From an uncultured bacterium (lineage in GTDB: Bacteria > Bacteroidota > Bacteroidia > Bacteroidales > CAIWKO01): DNA of 11,036 bases. The position numbers and the translations under genes were made by a program. The DNA lies in contig CAIWVT010000272.1 in the NCBI GenBank assembly GCA_903916135.1, forward strand, positions 1 to 11,036, in the 5' to 3' direction. The notes beneath the pieces are model-generated. The model worked only from the letters and a program-made list of their open reading frames with translations, was not told where the DNA came from and searched no databases. Position 1 is the stretch's first letter. Each line of letters opens with the position of its first letter. This document shows positions 7,582 through 11,036 of the stretch, in pieces.

Positions 7582-8137
7582 GATTCTCTATTTTTTGTAA
7601 AATTAAAACCAATTCGCTATAAAGTTCTTCTATGCTGCCGTTGTTCATCAATGTACAATCGGCAAGTTCTATGCACTTCTTCAAGTTTTGTTTGTTCGGA
7701 TCCTTGGAAGTCATTTCCCGTTGTTCATTCTCAATAAATGTTTCGTAGGACACATTATCCGTTTCCGAAGCCCTCAAACTTATCCTCTCAAATCTCAATT
7801 CAGGCTTGGCATCCACAGCAAACAAAAAGAAGTTCCCTTTGGTCTTCAACATCTCTGCTTCGCCGGGCGTGCGTATGCTTTCTATCACACAATTCTTTTG
7901 ATTCTGCAAAGCAACATCATACAATTGTTCCACAATATACGAAGGATAGTGCTTCGCCCGCAGTTCATTTGCCACCAACACCATTGCATCACGATTGACA
8001 GTCAGCCCTCGTTTCGTAATTTCTTTCACCAGATATTCCCTTACAGAATAATGAGCAAAATCCTTGTTCGCAACCAAGTAATCCACTATAGTTCCTTTGC
8101 CTGCACCTAAAGTTCCTGTAATTCCTATTATTATCAT
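7574..8137 (-). CDS. P-loop nucleotide kinase-like protein (AAA family ATPase)
   Basis: This 187-residue protein has the layout of a nucleoside-monophosphate or dephospho-CoA kinase-like P-loop enzyme. The Walker A motif GTLGAGKGT is at residues 8-16, right at the N-terminus. A YSVREYLVKE segment (30-39) and TKRGLTVNRDAMVLVANELR (41-60) follow. These resemble the GDVVREE and R-L block of UPF0200/adenylate-kinase-like proteins. A VIESIR segment (84-89) occupies the Walker B position, and a LRFERISLRA lid-like stretch lies at 114-123. The substrate cannot be read from sequence; location beside a dCMP deaminase suggests a deoxynucleotide such as dCMP or dUMP, which is inference. The start is fixed by the P-loop position. 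A -7 element ends 4 nt upstream of the ATG. Confidence 0.82.
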   Translation of the reverse strand: MIIIGITGTLGAGKGTIVDYLVANKDFAHYSVREYLVKEITKRGLTVNRDAMVLVANELRAKHYPSYIVEQLYDVALQNQKNCVIESIRTPGEAEMLKTKGNFFLFAVDAKPELRFERISLRASETDNVSYETFIENEQREMTSKDPNKQNLKKCIELADCTLMNNGSIEELYSELVLILQKIENHE

Positions 8138-8141
8138 AATG

Positions 8142-8149
8142 CAAATATA
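8142..8149 (-). promoter_or_regulatory. Putative -7 element abutting the kinase start
   Basis: The minus strand reads TATATTTG, an exact TAnnTTTG match, followed by CATT and then the ATG of the kinase gene. This would make transcription begin at or very near the start codon of the first gene in the kinase-deaminase-membrane protein operon. No -33 TTTG is visible at the expected distance. Confidence 0.5.
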
Positions 8150-8163
8150 CGGTTTCTTTTATT

Positions 8164-8203
8164 CATAGTTCGTTCGTAGTTCAGAGTTCTTGGTATTTGG
8201 TAT
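8164..8203. repeat. Short-repeat low-complexity spacer
   Basis: The 72-bp gap between the nucleosidase and kinase genes holds three copies of AGTTC (8167, 8178, 8185), with TTCGTTCG between the first two, and then a perfect tandem of the heptamer TTGGTAT (8190-8196, 8197-8203). The copies are short and degenerate. They probably reflect slippage, and I see no coding or clear regulatory role. Confidence 0.4.
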
Positions 8204-8209
8204 TTACTT

Positions 8210-8893
8210 CTAAAATCCATCCAAAATATCAACCACACTTTTATTCACCATACTAATCGCAAACGGAATATTCCAATTGTTCAAATTGCGCGCTTCTATA
8301 TAGTTTGATATGCCCCGAATTTGAAAACAAGGAATCTGCTTCAACATACATCCATACAAAAATGCTGCTCCTTCCATACTTTCCACATCCGGTGAGAATT
8401 GCTGCATAACCTTTTCAATCCGTTCTTCATTGCCGTTGATGGTGTTCACCGTGATGCCTTTGGCTTGTTTTAGGTCGGTGATGAGTTTGTTGGTCGTTTG
8501 ACTATTGTTTTGTATTTCGCAATTTTTGTTGATAATGCCGTTATCAAATTCCTTAGCAAAATCCATACTATATAAAGGTATAAACCTATCACCATAATCA
8601 GCGCCCAATTCAGAGAAACAATCCAAAGTAATATTCAGCACTTCGCCTATGGCAAGCACACGATTGAAACTTCCTGCAATGCCCACATTCAAGGCAACAT
8701 CATAACTTTTCGATTCCAAACGCCCCATCTGAAATGCCGTAGCCACCATACCCACCCCCGTGATGAGCAACGTAATCTCATGACCTTTATAGGCACATTG
8801 GTAACGATGCTTGTGTTTGTCCAAGTCCAATGTCAGTGCAACAGCCAAAGGAGTGACTTCGGCTAAGGTGGCAGCAACTAAAAGGATTTTCAT
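8210..8893 (-). CDS. mqnB: Futalosine hydrolase-like nucleosidase (MTAN/MqnB family)
   Basis: This is a purine nucleoside phosphorylase-fold nucleosidase. MqnB removes the base from futalosine (or aminodeoxyfutalosine) in the alternative menaquinone pathway. Visible motifs are TGVGMVATAF at residues 45-54, NVGIAGSF at 69-76, the ribose-binding SMEGAA block at 172-177, and RGISNYIEARN..NW at 193-207. In MTA/SAH nucleosidases the catalytic acid is Asp in an ISD context. Here it is Asn197 followed by an E.RN..W motif, the pattern of futalosine hydrolases. I chose the ATG at 8893 (MKILLVAAT, 227 residues). The frame stays open to 8941, but those 16 extra residues would start inside the hairpin terminator of the preceding gene. 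A broader-specificity MTA/SAH nucleosidase is the main alternative. Confidence 0.78.
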   Translation of the reverse strand: MKILLVAATLAEVTPLAVALTLDLDKHKHRYQCAYKGHEITLLITGVGMVATAFQMGRLESKSYDVALNVGIAGSFNRVLAIGEVLNITLDCFSELGADYGDRFIPLYSMDFAKEFDNGIINKNCEIQNNSQTTNKLITDLKQAKGITVNTINGNEERIEKVMQQFSPDVESMEGAAFLYGCMLKQIPCFQIRGISNYIEARNLNNWNIPFAISMVNKSVVDILDGF

Positions 8894-8919
8894 GGCTTTG
8901 GTTGGTTGATGGTTTATAT

Positions 8920-8957
8920 AAAAAGAAGTTGTTCTGCACACAGCAAAACAACTTCTT
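8920..8957 (-). terminator. Intrinsic terminator after the MFS gene
   Basis: AAGAAGTTGTT (8923-8933) and AACAACTTCTT (8947-8957) are perfect 11-bp arms. The loop region adds three further pairs (TGC/GCA) after one mismatch, closing a 5-nt loop. On the minus strand the stem runs into TTCTTTTT at the 3' side, so it terminates leftward transcription 18 nt past the MFS stop. The stem is AT-rich, so termination may be incomplete. The plus strand has no U-tract. Confidence 0.65.
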
Positions 8958-8974
8958 AAAGGTTAAGTCAGTAT

Positions 8975-10705
8975 TTATTTCACTATATTCGGTTTCTCTA
9001 AGCCGTAGCCTTTCTTGCGATCTTCTACTTTTAATAAGAAGGCAAAAAGTAATGCGAGAATCCCAAAGCTCATAAATATCAGCATGGGTAATGTGTAATT
9101 ATATTTTGAGGTCATGTCTCCATACCTTTCAATCCGGTTACCTTTATTATCTAAAAAATGGTCAACCGAAATGGATTTAGTTTTATCATTAGTTTTATCA
9201 ATAAGTTGATAAGAATAAATAGGAATTTTTACTTGTTTGTCAGAAACAGCAGTTTTGATATCTTCTTCTGAAATAAAATTACTGTTTATGGTGTCGCCGG
9301 ATTTTGTAATAAAAGTGGTTATCTTGCCGCTAGCATCTTTTTGAATTTCTGAAATTTGAAATGTAGAATCTTTCCTGTTAATATTACCGGCTTCGCTAAT
9401 ATTATATACTTTTTGGTCAAGTGAAACAACACTAACAGCTTGAACCTTATCTGCTGTGTTGGTAAAACCAAGAACGGTAAAATATCCAATAAAGCAATAT
9501 TTATTAAGTACCCAGCCAATAAGTAACGGAACCCCCATTAATCCCCAATTTTGAACCCAAAATATTAAAGAATATGCAGTGCCAAGCTGATGCTCAGGAA
9601 TAATTTTCGGAACAGAGGGCCACATAGCCGACGGAACCAAAGAGAATCCAACTCCAAGAGCAAAAATTAATAGAAATGCAGCAAACCAATGATTCAGGAA
9701 TGGAATAGCAAATAATGCGTGTACAAGGATAAGGATAACCGCTCCAATGATCATAATGGTTGCGCCCTTCCCTTTTCTATCATAAATGCTTCCGAATACG
9801 GGTGTGAAGAAAATATTCCCAAACGGCAATAAGCCAGGCAAAAGCCCAGCCCAATAGGGATCCACTCCGAATTTATCCACCATTAAACTGGTGGCATATT
9901 TCAAAAATGGGAATACAGCAGAATAAAACAAAACACACAGCAAAGCAATATACCACCATCCTTTATTTTTTAGAATAGTTAAAATATCTCGAATTTTAAA
10001 TTCTTCTTCAGCAGCCACATCCTGATCAATGTTATATGCTTTGATGGATGCATCAAGTTTCTTATCGCGGAACGTATAAACAAAATAAGACAACAGACCG
10101 ATGCACAACATAATTAAACAAAGTAGTATCGGAGTTGAAACATGTCCGCTTGCCATAGCAATAGGTAACGAAGTGGATAAGGCTAAAGCAGTTCCCAATC
10201 GGGCAACCGCCAACTGAAGCCCCATTGCCAGTGCCATCTCATGCCCCTTAAACCACTTGACTATTACCTTTGAAACTGTGATTCCAGCCACTTCGACCCC
10301 CACGCCGAATATTGCATAACCAATAGCAGCTATCATTACTTGTGCATGCCATCCCATAATAAACATGCCATCCAATGAATGTGTTGAAATTGCCCAATAC
10401 TTAATAGCTGTGCCCACAACCATAATAATTGCTGACATCAGCCCCGTAAAACGGACCCCCATTTTATCAAGTATGATTCCTCCTATAATCAGAAAAAATA
10501 AAAATACATTAAACCATCCATAAGCACTTGTAAAAAAACCATAATCATTGGCATGCCATCCCAATTCTTTTTCTAACATGCCTTGTAAAGGAGCCATTGC
10601 GTCTGCCAAATAATAACCCGCAAACATGGTAAGCGAAACAAATATCAAAGCTGTCCACCGAGCCGCTTTTGAATCACGAATAATACGTTGAATTTTTTCT
10701 GTCAT
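8975..10705 (-). CDS. MFS transporter with large soluble loop before the last helix
   Basis: This is an inner-membrane carrier of the major facilitator superfamily, 576 residues against roughly 400-450 for a typical member. Helices 1-11 can be followed from residue ~17 to ~400. The MFS motif A is seen as GGIILDKMGVR (75-85) between helices 2 and 3, and its second-half counterpart GSIYDRKGKG is at 305-314. A polar central loop (about 212-245) separates the two halves. The extra length is a hydrophilic, Ser/Thr/Asp/Lys-rich insert of about 130 residues (~405-535) between helices 11 and 12, which standard topology puts in the periplasm. The general look (ADAMAPL near helix 1, WFKGHEMALAMG at 151-162) recalls MFSD1-like proteins; the substrate is unknown. 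It has its own -7 element and a terminator, so it is probably monocistronic. Confidence 0.85.
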   Translation of the reverse strand: MTEKIQRIIRDSKAARWTALIFVSLTMFAGYYLADAMAPLQGMLEKELGWHANDYGFFTSAYGWFNVFLFFLIIGGIILDKMGVRFTGLMSAIIMVVGTAIKYWAISTHSLDGMFIMGWHAQVMIAAIGYAIFGVGVEVAGITVSKVIVKWFKGHEMALAMGLQLAVARLGTALALSTSLPIAMASGHVSTPILLCLIMLCIGLLSYFVYTFRDKKLDASIKAYNIDQDVAAEEEFKIRDILTILKNKGWWYIALLCVLFYSAVFPFLKYATSLMVDKFGVDPYWAGLLPGLLPFGNIFFTPVFGSIYDRKGKGATIMIIGAVILILVHALFAIPFLNHWFAAFLLIFALGVGFSLVPSAMWPSVPKIIPEHQLGTAYSLIFWVQNWGLMGVPLLIGWVLNKYCFIGYFTVLGFTNTADKVQAVSVVSLDQKVYNISEAGNINRKDSTFQISEIQKDASGKITTFITKSGDTINSNFISEEDIKTAVSDKQVKIPIYSYQLIDKTNDKTKSISVDHFLDNKGNRIERYGDMTSKYNYTLPMLIFMSFGILALLFAFLLKVEDRKKGYGLEKPNIVK

Positions 10706-10737
10706 AAGTATAAAAGTTTAAGTTTAGAAATAAAGCA

Positions 10738-10745
10738 CAAAAATA
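10738..10745 (-). promoter_or_regulatory. Putative -7 promoter element for the MFS gene
   Basis: The minus strand reads TATTTTTG, an exact TAnnTTTG match, ending 32 nt before the MFS start codon, for a predicted leader of just under 30 nt. No -33 TTTG is seen at standard spacing. A TTG lies about 12 nt upstream, which is too close. Confidence 0.5.
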
Positions 10746-11036
10746 GTGATTTAATTGCAATCGGAGGAATATTTTTTTTTGATATTTTAAAATGAGGATG
10801 ATTTCGGAAAATAGAAAAGCAGGACGACATTGGTGTTATAAGTCATCAAGCGAAGCCTATTTTATAGTAATCTATCATTCTTTTTACTTATTTTCTCTAG
10901 TATGGTTAATACTGTATAGATTTAGCAAAATATGCCAAAGGAGTTTATTTTTTTCATCTATTAGGCGAAAAATCTTTGACACGCCATTACCAAATCGCCC
11001 ACATTTTACCATAAAATCCGCCACCTGTAGAGACGC
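10746..11036. other. Right-edge intergenic stretch without a convincing gene
   Basis: This AT-rich region lies upstream of the MFS promoter and runs to the window edge. On the plus strand a frame from the ATG at 10792 stays open for 81 codons to the edge. On the minus strand there is a 42-codon frame at 11012-10884 (beginning MVKCGRFGNG). Neither has a promoter element close to its start, nor a family resemblance I can name. The GGAGG at 10763-10767 is too far from the plus-strand ATG to act as its ribosome site. The last bases, TGTAGAGACGC, resemble one arm of a palindromic intergenic repeat. I see no RNA gene. Confidence 0.4.

Noticed and set aside
7318..8110. Long plus-strand frames opposite the deaminase and kinase genes.
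   Set aside because: They mirror well-supported minus-strand genes with intact catalytic motifs, and their own translations show no recognisable domain.
8894..8941. ATG at 8941 as the start of the nucleosidase.
   Set aside because: The extra 16 residues lie within the MFS terminator hairpin and are not part of the conserved fold, which begins at MKILLVAA.

Overview
The window looks like chromosomal DNA from a Gram-negative member of the Bacteroidota. Several lines of evidence point there. There is a DUF5686/carboxypeptidase-regulatory outer-membrane protein, a lineage-typical architecture. Good Shine-Dalgarno sites are absent ahead of the starts I inspected. Copies of the Bacteroidota -7 promoter element TAnnTTTG lie just upstream of five genes. 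The lptB gene implies an LPS-bearing outer membrane, and a putative futalosine hydrolase suggests menaquinone made by the futalosine route. All of this reads as housekeeping DNA: I see no prophage, insertion sequence, CRISPR array, tRNA or rRNA.

Layout. At the left edge metG (methionyl-tRNA synthetase, minus strand) diverges from ldcA (S66 LD-carboxypeptidase, plus strand) across about 100 bp holding two short palindromes and a -7 element. After a 236-bp gap come the DUF5686 outer-membrane protein and, 15 bp later, lptB, both on plus. lptB converges on and overlaps by 12 bp the last gene of a tight minus-strand trio: a P-loop nucleotide-kinase-like protein, a dCMP deaminase (8-nt overlap with the kinase) and a small four-helix membrane protein (12-nt gap). 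Upstream on the same strand lie a nucleosidase resembling MqnB and, beyond a clear hairpin terminator, an MFS transporter with a large soluble insert between its last two helices. The final ~290 bp hold no convincing gene and end in a motif resembling half of a palindromic intergenic repeat.

How the genes relate. ldcA, the DUF5686 protein and lptB all serve the cell envelope (peptidoglycan recycling, outer membrane, LPS transport). The kinase/deaminase pair points to pyrimidine deoxynucleotide metabolism, with the membrane protein as an unexplained third partner. MqnB belongs to quinone synthesis, and the MFS carrier appears to be transcribed separately.

The points most worth a second look are: (1) two genes (lptB and the kinase) whose -7 element ends only 4-5 nt before the start codon, predicting leaderless or near-leaderless mRNAs; (2) the kinase-deaminase-membrane protein operon; (3) the MFS insert of about 130 residues; (4) abrupt composition steps inside metG and ldcA. 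I found no clearly new defence or mobile system.
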